DNA from: Lentilactobacillus parabuchneri DSM 5707 = NBRC 107865 | GTDB lineage: Bacteria > Bacillota > Bacilli > Lactobacillales > Lactobacillaceae | DNA length: 52,843 nucleotides | Direction of reading: 5' to 3' | NCBI RefSeq assembly: GCF_001435315.1 | Contig: NZ_AZGK01000013.1 | Span: forward strand, 222-53,064 | Shown here: one piece after another, positions 34,820 through 42,084 of the stretch | Layout: every line of letters starts with the position of its first letter | Numbering within the stretch: position 1 is the stretch's first letter | Position numbers and translations under genes: made by a program | The notes under the pieces: generated by a model | Seen by the model: only the letters and a program-made list of their open reading frames with translations | Databases searched by the model: none | What the model was told of the DNA's origin: nothing

Positions 34820-34848
34820 AATATAAATGATTCAAATTCGTTTGTCAA
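34820..34848 (-). promoter_or_regulatory. Consensus promoter of the Cys-rich peptide transcript
   Basis: TTGACA, a 17-base spacer and TATATT lie on the minus strand, starting transcription at about 34813. The -35 lies very near the end of the histidine phosphatase gene. Confidence 0.75.
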
Positions 34849-34855
34849 ACAATTA

Positions 34856-35485
34856 CTAAAATTGATCACTCACAACCCGGTTATAGTAGCGCAAATAATA
34901 AGCACTGGTGGCTGGGTCATAGGTAATCTTCGTCACGCTGGTATTGTCGGGTTCTTCAATGACCATCATGTTGTCCGGACGGCCAATCGCCGCTAAAACC
35001 GCCGCCTTAATCGTAAACCCGTGGGTAACGAGAATTAACTTCTGGTCGGCGTACTGCCGCGACATATCTGACATCAAATCAGCCACCCGATCAATCACAT
35101 GCTCAAAGGTTTCTCCGGCAGCGGTGGGGGCATAACTTGGGAGAACGTCATTCAACGTGTGGTCAAACAGTTCGGGGTACTTGCTTATCAAATCAGCGTT
35201 TTTTTGGCCATCCCATTTACCGTATGAGATCTCGAGTAACCGTTTGTCATAAGTTACCGGAAGGTTTGCACTTTGATTAAGGGTGTCTGCGGTATCCTTA
35301 GTCCTTTGCAGCGGGCTTGCAATAATTCTGTCCGCAAACGAAATATCGAAACCTTTCCGCAAACTTTCCGCTTGTTTCTTTCCGGTTTCCGAAAGATATG
35401 TAATCTCGGTATTAATGGTCCCCTGCTTTAATCCAGCCGCATTAGCCGCCGTTTGGCCGTGTCGGACAAAGTAAAAATCAGTCAT
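34856..35485 (-). CDS. Histidine phosphatase superfamily protein (209 aa)
   Basis: The phosphoglycerate mutase-like signature YFVRHGQTAAN with the phospho-accepting His, IIASPLQRTKDTA, the acidic EISYGKWDGQ and the second catalytic His in LVTHGFTIKA are all present. It is probably a broad phosphatase, not a glycolytic mutase. The ATG at 35485 follows GGGAGGAACTTAC; a TTG at 35500 overlaps that ribosome binding site. Confidence 0.9.
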   Translation of the reverse strand: MTDFYFVRHGQTAANAAGLKQGTINTEITYLSETGKKQAESLRKGFDISFADRIIASPLQRTKDTADTLNQSANLPVTYDKRLLEISYGKWDGQKNADLISKYPELFDHTLNDVLPSYAPTAAGETFEHVIDRVADLMSDMSRQYADQKLILVTHGFTIKAAVLAAIGRPDNMMVIEEPDNTSVTKITYDPATSAYYLRYYNRVVSDQF

Positions 35486-35579
35486 GTAAGTTCCTCCCAA
35501 TAAGCAGTTTATCCATTGAATTTACCATGTTATTTATGCACTTGCAAACACCATCGTGTAAAAATATTCAAAATGGGTG

Positions 35580-35608
35580 TTGCTTTTATCTGTGAGTTCT
35601 GTTAGATT
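35580..35608 (+). promoter_or_regulatory. Promoter of the serine leader and serC-serA operon
   Basis: TTGCTT, a 17-base spacer and TAGATT place the start at about 35615, some 20 bases before the leader peptide. Confidence 0.55.
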
Positions 35609-35636
35609 TTAGTTATAAGAAATGGAGGGCGTTCAC

Positions 35637-35705
35637 ATGAACAATCAATTAGCTGACTTAACAACAACTAAATCATCCTCCTGGTCTACAGTCACATCTA
35701 TGTAG
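35637..35705 (+). CDS. Serine-rich leader peptide (22 aa)
   Basis: The peptide is MNNQLADLTTTK followed by SSSWSTVTSM, then TAG: five Ser codons in nine, with five Thr codons nearby. GGAGG stands 8 bases before the ATG. It precedes serC-serA, the phosphorylated serine pathway, so the codon choice fits the pathway exactly. Its stop codon lies inside the first arm of the downstream attenuator. Confidence 0.85.
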   Translation: MNNQLADLTTTKSSSWSTVTSM

Positions 35706-35828
35706 GCCATCTTTTGATGCATGTATTCAACAAAGGGCCTTACATGGATGAATGAATGATTTTCATCACTGTGAGACCGCTAAAACGAAAGTTAGAAGCT
35801 CTCACGGTGCCGGCTGTGGGGGCTTTTT
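35700..35828 (+). promoter_or_regulatory. Serine-responsive transcription attenuator
   Basis: Four competing pairings are visible. 1:2 is ATGTAGGCC (35700-35708) with GGCCTTACAT (35736-35745, one bulge). 2:3 is ACATGGATGA with TCATCACTGT (35763-35772, internal loop). 3:4 is the antiterminator CACTGTGAGA (35767-35776) with TCTCACGGTG (35800-35809, one G-U). 4:5 is the terminator AGCTCTCACGG (35797-35807) with CTGTGGGGGCT (35814-35824), followed by five T. A ribosome stalled at the Ser codons frees region 1, so 1:2 and then the antiterminator form; with ample Ser the ribosome covers region 1, so 2:3 and the terminator form. Confidence 0.82.
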
Positions 35829-35852
35829 AATTTATATAAAGGGGTTTTGGTA

Positions 35853-36929
35853 ATGACTGTATATAATTTTGCGGCGGGTCCGGCAACGCTTCCTGATCCG
35901 GTCATCAAACAAATTCAAGAAGAACTGCCATCAATTAACGGCAGTGGTATGAGCATCATGGAGATTTCCCACCGCTCCGCTTTATTCGACGATATCATCA
36001 ACGCAGCGGAACAGGATGTCCGAGAGCTGATGCATGTGCCTGACAACTACCACGTTTTATTCTTCCAAGGCGGTGGGACTGGTCAATTTGCGGCCGTTCC
36101 AATGAACCTTGCCACTAACCACCATAAAATTGCCTTACTGGATAGTGGCCACTGGGCAACCAAAGCAGGCGATGAGGCAACTAATTTAGGCTATCAGGTC
36201 GACGTTTTGGCTTCCACCAAGGACCAGCACTACCAAGCACTGCCACATGCTAACACCCCTATCTCCGCACAGGATTATGACTACCTGCACATTACCACTA
36301 ACAATACGATCGAGGGCACGGCCTACCATGAGCTGCCTGAACACGGTGACGTCACGTTAGTCGGTGACTTATCTTCCAATTTTATGGCAGAAAACTATAA
36401 CGTCAGCGATTTTGGTTTGATTTTTGGCGGTGTTCAAAAAAACTTGGGGCCAGCCGGAGTTACGCTCGTCATTGTCAGAGATGACCTGGTTAAACCAGGT
36501 GAACATATTCCAAGTATCCTCAATTACAATTTATTCGTTAAAAAGAACTCGATGTACAACACGCCACCCGTCTTCAATATTTACGCAACCGGCTTAGTTT
36601 TAAAGTGGTTAAAAGAACAAGGCGGGATCGAAGGAATTGAGCAGGTTAATCGACAAAAGGCAGCTCTGTTGTACGACTTCTTAGATGACTCCAAGTTATT
36701 TGCCAACCACATCAAGCCAAGCGACCGTTCACTCACCAACGTGCCATTTACCACTGGTGACGCTGCAGTCGACAAGGAGGCCATTACTGCCGCCACAGAC
36801 GCTGGTTTAATGAACCTCAAGGGTCACAGAAGCGTCGGTGGACTGCGGGCCAGCCTGTACAACGCCATGCCGTTAGCGGGTGTCCAGGCACTGGTTGATT
36901 TCTTACACAACTTTGAAAAACAACATTAG
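35853..36929 (+). CDS. serC: Phosphoserine aminotransferase (358 aa)
   Basis: The enzyme converts 3-phosphohydroxypyruvate and glutamate to phosphoserine. The N-terminus YNFAAGPATLP, the MSIMEISHRS motif, the PLP Lys in FGGVQKNLGPAG, and HRSVGGLRASLYNAMP at the C-terminus are diagnostic. Length is normal. The ATG at 35853 follows AAGGGG; a TTG two codons earlier is less likely. It is followed 12 bases later by serA and is controlled by the serine leader. Confidence 0.96.
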   Translation: MTVYNFAAGPATLPDPVIKQIQEELPSINGSGMSIMEISHRSALFDDIINAAEQDVRELMHVPDNYHVLFFQGGGTGQFAAVPMNLATNHHKIALLDSGHWATKAGDEATNLGYQVDVLASTKDQHYQALPHANTPISAQDYDYLHITTNNTIEGTAYHELPEHGDVTLVGDLSSNFMAENYNVSDFGLIFGGVQKNLGPAGVTLVIVRDDLVKPGEHIPSILNYNLFVKKNSMYNTPPVFNIYATGLVLKWLKEQGGIEGIEQVNRQKAALLYDFLDDSKLFANHIKPSDRSLTNVPFTTGDAAVDKEAITAATDAGLMNLKGHRSVGGLRASLYNAMPLAGVQALVDFLHNFEKQH

Positions 36930-36941
36930 GGGGAACTTAAA

Positions 36942-38108
36942 ATGTATCAAGTAAAAACATATAATGCCATTGCCCAAGCCGGATTAGACCGGTTCTCCGA
37001 TAATTATCAAATTAACAAAACAGACGAGGCCGACGCTTACTTAATTCGTTCGGTCAATCTCCATGATCAACCATTTCCCAAGTCTTTAAAGGTCATCGCC
37101 AGAGCTGGGGCCGGATTTAACAACATTCCGCTCGAACAGGCAACTGAAAATGGAACCGCCGTCTTTAACACGCCCGGAAGTAATGCAAACGCCGTTAAAG
37201 AACTGATCATCGCGCTGCTGGTGGCTTCATCCCGGAACTTATTTGCGGCTGCTGACTACGCTGCTCATAATAGTGGCGCTGACATTTCGCTGCGAACCGA
37301 AAAGGATAAAACCAAGTTCAAGGGAACCGAACTGACCGGCCGCACGTTGGCTGTCATTGGCGTCGGCCACGTTGGCTCACTGGTGGCCAATGCTGCCAGC
37401 GCCCTGGGCATGAAGGTCATTGGTTACGACCCATATTTGTCGGCTGATGCCGCTTGGCATATTTCAACCACCATCACTCGGGCTAACACCCTCGGCGAAG
37501 CCCTGCAGCAAGCCGACTACGTGACTGTCCACGTGCCAAAGAACGAAGAAACAACCGGCCTGATTGGCGCTGAACAGATGGCGATTATGAAGGATGGCGT
37601 CAAGTTGTTCAACTACTCTCGAGACGGAATTGTGGATAATGAAGCGGCCGTTGAATATCTGGACGCCAGAAAAATTCGTACCTACTATACTGATTTTGGT
37701 GAAAATATTCTCTTGGATCGAGAAGACGTTGTCGTTACCCCGCACATTGGCGGATCAACCCTGGAAGCTGAAGCCAATGGCGCAACTCAAGGGGCTAACA
37801 CCATTATGACGTATCTTGAAACCGGAAATATCCAGAACTCAGTCAACCTCCCCAATCTCCAAGTACCGTTTAATACGCCATACCGACTGACACTGATTCA
37901 TAAGAACATTCCAAACATGGTCGGCCAGATTGCCACCTTGTTGGCGGATGCGGGTATTAACATCGAAAGCATGAGCAATGCCGCTCGAAAAGACGTCGCC
38001 TATACGATCGTTGACCTGGATAATTTAAATAACGAAGAAGAACATGCCCTAGTGGAGCGGCTTGGAAAGATTGACGCTGTGTTCAGGGTCCGGGTGCTGA
38101 AAAAATAA
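36942..38108 (+). CDS. serA: D-3-phosphoglycerate dehydrogenase with ACT domain (388 aa)
   Basis: The first step of serine synthesis. The sequence shows the Rossmann motif VIGVGHVGSLVA (about residues 143-154), the catalytic Arg in NYSRDGIVDN, the Glu in GENILL, the His in VVTPHIGGST, and a C-terminal ACT domain (about 310-388, HKNIPNMVGQIATLLADAGI) that usually binds serine for feedback inhibition. It is shorter than the Escherichia coli and Bacillus subtilis enzymes but typical for the compact form. GGGGGAAC precedes the ATG, and it forms an operon with serC. Confidence 0.94.
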   Translation: MYQVKTYNAIAQAGLDRFSDNYQINKTDEADAYLIRSVNLHDQPFPKSLKVIARAGAGFNNIPLEQATENGTAVFNTPGSNANAVKELIIALLVASSRNLFAAADYAAHNSGADISLRTEKDKTKFKGTELTGRTLAVIGVGHVGSLVANAASALGMKVIGYDPYLSADAAWHISTTITRANTLGEALQQADYVTVHVPKNEETTGLIGAEQMAIMKDGVKLFNYSRDGIVDNEAAVEYLDARKIRTYYTDFGENILLDREDVVVTPHIGGSTLEAEANGATQGANTIMTYLETGNIQNSVNLPNLQVPFNTPYRLTLIHKNIPNMVGQIATLLADAGINIESMSNAARKDVAYTIVDLDNLNNEEEHALVERLGKIDAVFRVRVLKK

Positions 38109-38143
38109 TCTTAATTGCTAACATGGGTTTGATTATCTGAAAA

Positions 38144-38172
38144 TTCACTTTCAAATCCAAATGTGCTACACT
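38144..38172 (+). promoter_or_regulatory. Possible promoter of the gdx leader
   Basis: TTCACT, a 17-base spacer and TACACT would start transcription at about 38179. The -35 is weak. Confidence 0.4.
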
Positions 38173-38178
38173 ATTAAT

Positions 38179-38280
38179 AACTTGATATTCGACTGCCACC
38201 GGGCAGCAACAACAGGTACTTTTTGCAATTCCGTTAGGTCATAGAAGGAATTGTAAGGGGTACCCTTTTTCTTTAGGAGG
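38179..38280 (+). promoter_or_regulatory. Structured leader with terminator, candidate guanidine riboswitch
   Basis: A CTGCC-ACCG-GGCAG hairpin (38193-38206) is followed by an 18-bp hairpin (38215-38232 with 38247-38264, including several G-U pairs, 14-base loop) and then CTTTTTC, an intrinsic terminator directly before the gdx ribosome binding site. The first loop (ACC) and the large loop (GGT) could touch. Position before a guanidinium exporter suggests a guanidine riboswitch. I could not match class I or the ACGR loops of class II; class IV is a possibility only. Confidence 0.5.
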
Positions 38281-38287
38281 ACTTTTT

Positions 38288-38602
38288 ATGAATTGGATAT
38301 TTTTGATTATTGCGGGCATTTTTGAGGTGGTCTGGGCAACGGCAATGAAATACAGCCATGGATTTACCAACTTAACCCCATCGATTATCACAATTGTCGG
38401 AATGTTAATCAGTTTTTTCTTGCTGGCACACGCCACCAAAACACTCCCATTGAGCATCGCCTACCCTGTTTGGACAGGAATCGGGGCAGTCGGAACCGTC
38501 ATTGCCGGAATTATTTTATTTGGCGACAAAGTGTCACCAATTACTTGGGGATTTGTGATCCTTTTGTTAGTTAGTATTGTAGGAATTAAAATCACCAGTT
38601 AA
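38288..38602 (+). CDS. gdx: SMR-family guanidinium exporter Gdx/SugE (104 aa)
   Basis: A four-helix small multidrug resistance protein that works as a dual-topology dimer. AGIFEVVWATAMKYSHGFTNLTPS is very close to the Gdx/SugE signature, with the central Glu of the proton-coupled site (Glu13) and the GFT-x-L-x-PS stretch that separates Gdx from EmrE-like drug pumps. It would export guanidinium by proton antiport. AGGAGG precedes the ATG, directly after the terminator-like leader. Confidence 0.88.
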   Translation: MNWIFLIIAGIFEVVWATAMKYSHGFTNLTPSIITIVGMLISFFLLAHATKTLPLSIAYPVWTGIGAVGTVIAGIILFGDKVSPITWGFVILLLVSIVGIKITS

Positions 38603-38671
38603 GCATGCTTGGTTTATCAAAATCTACGACTATAATCATTTTTGATACGTTCAATATAAGGAGATAATACA

Positions 38672-39223
38672 TTGTTTAAAACATGGCACCAACCCGGAAA
38701 GGTCCTCGACCGCAAGAATGTCTACACCGGCCGAGTCTTTGCCGTCGATCAGCTGCATATTCAAACACCGGATGGCTTAACCATCGAACGGGACTTGATC
38801 AAAACCGACCCCACCATCACCATTCTGGCCATGACGGAAGATGAACGAGTTGTCATGAGCAGTGAGTATCGAGCCGGCGTTAACAGCGACTCGGTCTCGC
38901 TGCCGGCAGGAATTGTCAATTCTGGTGAAACCAGCGAGCAGGCAGCCGCACGTGAATTACGTGAGGAAACTGGCTACGTTGCCAAATCGGTCACCAAGAT
39001 GACCCGCATCACCTCTTCAGAAGGTTTCATGGATCAATTTGCCGACCTGATGCTAATCAAATTTGACCCGACCGAACGGGTTTCACGTCACTTCGATCAA
39101 GACGAGTTTGTCAACAGTGAGCTCGTCCCCCTGAAACAAGTCCTCACCTGGATTCGGGAAGGGAAAGTCAACACCGCTCAGGCAGTTTCTTCAATTGGCT
39201 ACTACATGATGTTTCTCAAATAA
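38672..39223 (+). CDS. Nudix hydrolase, ADP-ribose pyrophosphatase type (183 aa)
   Basis: The full Nudix box GX5EX7REUXEEXGU is present (about residues 78-100, from GIVNSGETSEQ to REETGYV), and the flanking strands match ADP-ribose pyrophosphatases. It probably hydrolyses ADP-ribose to AMP and ribose 5-phosphate. The start is TTG at 38672, with AAGGAG upstream and no better ATG nearby. It converges on pyrC. Confidence 0.88.
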   Translation: MFKTWHQPGKVLDRKNVYTGRVFAVDQLHIQTPDGLTIERDLIKTDPTITILAMTEDERVVMSSEYRAGVNSDSVSLPAGIVNSGETSEQAAARELREETGYVAKSVTKMTRITSSEGFMDQFADLMLIKFDPTERVSRHFDQDEFVNSELVPLKQVLTWIREGKVNTAQAVSSIGYYMMFLK

Positions 39224-39226
39224 AAT

Positions 39227-39280
39227 AAAGCTGCAGTCCACCGAGTTAGGAGTCTCGATGAACTGCAGCTTTGTTTTTTT
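39227..39280. terminator. Terminator between nudix gene and pyrC
   Basis: AAAGCTGCAGT and ACTGCAGCTTT form an 11-bp outer stem around an inner CGAG/CTCG hairpin. Seven T follow on the plus strand, and A-rich sequence on the other side may serve pyrC. Confidence 0.8.
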
Positions 39281-39281
39281 C

Positions 39282-40553
39282 TTATTTTTTGTAGACGATT
39301 TCGCCATCAACTAAGGTCATCACAGTATCCCCATACACAGTTTCGCCTGTAAATGGTGAATTCTTACCTTTTGATAAATAGTCGCTTTCTTTGATTTCAT
39401 GTTCATCTTTCAAATCAAAGATCGCAATATCTGCTGGCTGACCAACTTCTAAGCGACCGGCGTTGTTCATTTTAAAAACTGATGCCGGTTTATTGGTCAT
39501 CCAGTCGATCAACTGTTCCAAAGTGAACCGACCGGTCTTGACAAATCTGGTGTACAGCATGCTAAAGGCGGTTTCACTGCCCGTGATTCCAAAGGCCGCC
39601 GTGCTAATTGATTGGTCCTTATCCGCCTTGGTGTGGGGCGCATGATCCGTGGCAATCATATCAATGGTGCCATCCAGCAGTCCATTAATAAGTGCCTGGC
39701 GATCATCCTCACCACGCAATGGTGGGTTCATTTTATAAAGTGCATTGTCTTCTTTAATATTGGCATCCGATAACAGCAAATGATGTGGCGACACTTCGGC
39801 AGTCACGTGGATGCCAGCTTGTTTCGCAGCTCGAATCACGTTAACTGTGTGCTTGGATGACGCGTGGCAAACATGGTAGTGAACGCCGGTTGCTTCAGCG
39901 AGAATCACATCTCTGGCAACCTGGGCAGTCTCACTAACCCAAGGCATTTCTTTCATCCCCAAGCGCGTGGCTGCTCCACCGTTCAAAACACCACCATAAG
40001 TCAGGTCGTCATCTTGAACGTGTTCGACAATCGCCATATCAAGTTCAGCTGCCTGCTGCATTGCCTCATACATTGTGCTGCTTTTTTGAATTCCGTTGCC
40101 ATCGTTGCTAAATGCGAAGGCGCCGGCATCCTTTAAAGCTTTAAAATCAACTAATTCATCACCGCCACGATTGGTCGTAATGGTCGCATATTGTTTGATA
40201 TGAATCACGCCATCAGTTTGGTTCAATTTAATTAAAGCTTCCATATTATTAACAGAGTCTGGTGCCGGGGTCACATTTGGCATCGCACAAACAGTGGTAA
40301 AGCCACCGTGTGCAGCTGCCAGACTCCCAGTTTTGATGGTTTCTTTTTGTTCCTGACCGGGTTGTCGATAGTGGACATGCACATCGATCAAGCCAGCACT
40401 GACAAAGTTTCCTTTGGCGTCAAGGATTTCATCAACCCCATCCCTGGTGATTTCAGAGGCAATCTTTGAAACCTTTCCATCTTCAATTAACACATCGCGT
40501 TTAACTAATTGACCATGTTCTAACAGTTGACCGTTGGCAATTATGCGTTTCAT
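39282..40553 (-). CDS. pyrC: Dihydroorotase (423 aa)
   Basis: A type I dihydroorotase that closes carbamoyl aspartate to dihydroorotate. The metal ligands are in GLIDVHVHYRQPG, the bridging-residue region lies near ATITTNRGG, and further ligands are in IVEHVQD and VCHASSKH, with the catalytic Asp in IATDHAPH. GNGIQKSS and AAFGITGSETAF complete the pattern. Length is normal. It follows pyrB by 21 bases and shares its PyrR-controlled leader. Confidence 0.95.
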   Translation of the reverse strand: MKRIIANGQLLEHGQLVKRDVLIEDGKVSKIASEITRDGVDEILDAKGNFVSAGLIDVHVHYRQPGQEQKETIKTGSLAAAHGGFTTVCAMPNVTPAPDSVNNMEALIKLNQTDGVIHIKQYATITTNRGGDELVDFKALKDAGAFAFSNDGNGIQKSSTMYEAMQQAAELDMAIVEHVQDDDLTYGGVLNGGAATRLGMKEMPWVSETAQVARDVILAEATGVHYHVCHASSKHTVNVIRAAKQAGIHVTAEVSPHHLLLSDANIKEDNALYKMNPPLRGEDDRQALINGLLDGTIDMIATDHAPHTKADKDQSISTAAFGITGSETAFSMLYTRFVKTGRFTLEQLIDWMTNKPASVFKMNNAGRLEVGQPADIAIFDLKDEHEIKESDYLSKGKNSPFTGETVYGDTVMTLVDGEIVYKK

Positions 40554-40574
40554 CAGTTGAAAGTCTCCTCGCTA

Positions 40575-41522
40575 TTAATATTCTTCCTTAATAAGTCCAC
40601 GGTTTCGAAGCATGCTGGTCATGATTGCCATGCGAACGAAGACGCCGTTAGCCATTTGTGGGAAAATCCGTGATTTGTCGCATTCAACCAATTCGTCAGC
40701 GATTTCAACGCCGCGGTTAACGGGAGCTGGATGCATGATAATTGAATGTTCAGGCATTCTTGATTCGCGTTCTTGAGTTAATCCATATTGTGCGTGGTAT
40801 TTTTCAGCTGAGAACGTACCGTTTTCGTCATCAGCAATTCGTTCGTGTTGTACTCGGAGGAACATCATAACGTCCATGCGTTCAACCAAGTCGTCGATTG
40901 GCATCCATTCGCCATACTTGGCAAATTCTTCTGTGTACCACTTCTTAGGACCGCCGAAGAAGACGTGGGCGCCTAACATGGTCAATACTTCCATGTTTGA
41001 ACGGGCAACCCGTGAATGGGTCAAGTCACCGACGATGGCAACGTTTAATCCTTCAAAATGACCAAACTCTTCATATATAGTCATCATATCCAGCAATGAT
41101 TGTGATGGGTGTTGGCCTGATCCGTCACCACCGTTGGCAATTCCAACGTGGACATTTGGATCAGCGATTAAGTCTTTATAATATTCGTTCTTCTTATCAC
41201 GGATGGCAACCAGATCAACACCAATAGCTTGGAAAGTCTTGACGGTGTCGCCCATTGATTCACCCTTGTTTAATGAACTGTTGGATGGGTCAAAGTTCAC
41301 AACTTGAAGGCCTAATTTACGTTCTGCCATTTCAAAGCTGGTGTGGGTTCTGGTACTACTTTCAAAGAAAAGGTTGGCAGCATATACTGGCCGGGTTAAC
41401 TCAATTTGCTTGCCTGCTTTGAAATCCTGTGCTTCATGGATAAATGATAAAACGTCTTCGGCTGAAAGGTCTTCCATACTTACAACATTTTCAAAACTTA
41501 CCGGTTTAGTAATCTGCATCAT
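40575..41522 (-). CDS. pyrB: Aspartate carbamoyltransferase catalytic chain (315 aa)
   Basis: Carbamoyl phosphate-binding motif FFESSTRTHTSFEMAE, the loop SSLNKGESMGDT, the HPSQSLLDMMTIYEEFG motif, and the aspartate-binding residues in MHPAPVNRGVEI mark a catalytic ATCase. It acts as an unregulated trimer in this group, since no pyrI is present. AGGAGG precedes the ATG at 41522. It is controlled by the leader at 41543-41746. Confidence 0.96.
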   Translation of the reverse strand: MMQITKPVSFENVVSMEDLSAEDVLSFIHEAQDFKAGKQIELTRPVYAANLFFESSTRTHTSFEMAERKLGLQVVNFDPSNSSLNKGESMGDTVKTFQAIGVDLVAIRDKKNEYYKDLIADPNVHVGIANGGDGSGQHPSQSLLDMMTIYEEFGHFEGLNVAIVGDLTHSRVARSNMEVLTMLGAHVFFGGPKKWYTEEFAKYGEWMPIDDLVERMDVMMFLRVQHERIADDENGTFSAEKYHAQYGLTQERESRMPEHSIIMHPAPVNRGVEIADELVECDKSRIFPQMANGVFVRMAIMTSMLRNRGLIKEEY

Positions 41523-41542
41523 TGTGATTTCCTCCTAATATT

Positions 41543-41620
41543 AAAAGCGCCTTGCCGTGTTCGCAAAGCGCTCCTTATGTGTTGGAACCACAATCCAGGA
41601 CGTTTTGCTCTCACGGGAAC
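41543..41620 (-). promoter_or_regulatory. Possible second PyrR attenuator before pyrB
   Basis: A degenerate PyrR site (GTTCCCGTGAGAGC, 41607-41620, keeping the TCCNGNGAG core) is followed by a 10-bp terminator-like hairpin (41546-41555 with 41563-41572, one G-U) and TTTTAA, ending just before the pyrB ribosome binding site. The site departs from consensus in its last three positions. Confidence 0.5.
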
Positions 41621-41656
41621 AGTTAAATCGTCAATAAGAATGAGTTGATATGTAAC

Positions 41657-41746
41657 AAAAAACCTCTTCACCGCGTTCGGTAAAGAGGTTTGAGTTTGCC
41701 CTGAGTCTCCTCAAGAGTCGCCATACCTTCTTAACCTCACGGGGTT
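41657..41746 (-). promoter_or_regulatory. PyrR-dependent attenuator of pyrBC
   Basis: The RNA carries AACCCCGTGAGGTT (41733-41746), matching the PyrR-binding consensus ARUCCNGNGAGGYU at 13 of 14 positions and folding as TTAACC/GGTTAA around the loop. A 13-bp terminator (41661-41673 with 41678-41690) followed by six T lies downstream. PyrR with UMP should favour termination when pyrimidines are plentiful. pyrR itself is not in the window. Confidence 0.85.
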
Positions 41747-41776
41747 AATGTTAAAGGTTCTGTTTGATTACTTAGA

Positions 41777-41805
41777 ATCATATGCTATTTTCAATCAAAA
41801 AACAA
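41777..41805 (-). promoter_or_regulatory. Promoter of pyrBC
   Basis: TTGTTT, a 17-base spacer and TATGAT lie on the minus strand, about 30 bases upstream of the first PyrR site. Confidence 0.6.
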
Positions 41806-41919
41806 GTCTAATTTAAAAAATATTTTTAAAAATGTGTTTTTATCCAAATTTGCGCATATCTGTTTTGATGATGATTAACTTATCTATAAGGACGGCATTT
41901 CAGCCCTATTAATATAATT

Positions 41920-41959
41920 TAATAAATATTCATATTTATTATAAAGCGTACATATTTAT
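41920..41959. promoter_or_regulatory. AT-rich operator-like repeats upstream of carAB
   Basis: A 22-bp inverted repeat (TAATAAATA/TATTTATTA around TTCA, 41920-41941) overlaps the first of two direct copies of CATATTTAT, at 41931 and 41951, exactly 20 bases apart. ArgR boxes in this group are AT-rich palindromes of about 18 bases, so an ArgR site is possible. The rest of 41810-41990 holds no gene. Confidence 0.35.
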
Positions 41960-41990
41960 CCGAATATTGGAGAATTCTGCATAAAATCAC

Positions 41991-42019
41991 TTGACAAGTG
42001 GGCCAAAAACTTCTATCTT
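41991..42019 (+). promoter_or_regulatory. Promoter of carA-carB
   Basis: A perfect TTGACA, a 17-base spacer and TATCTT lie here, giving a leader of about 60 bases that contains no PyrR site or terminator. Confidence 0.75.
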
Positions 42020-42084
42020 AAATATTCAAAAGCGTTAACTGTAAATGTCACGACGTTGTTAGGACTATTTGAGGAGGTTCGGAC

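Noticed and set aside
35700-35852. T-box riboswitch before serC
   Set aside because: The conserved T-box sequence AGGGTGGNACCGCG is absent, whereas a leader peptide and competing helices are visible.
38179-38270. Guanidine-I or guanidine-II riboswitch before gdx
   Set aside because: The guanidine-I core and the paired ACGR loops of guanidine-II are not present; the hairpin loop here is ACCG.
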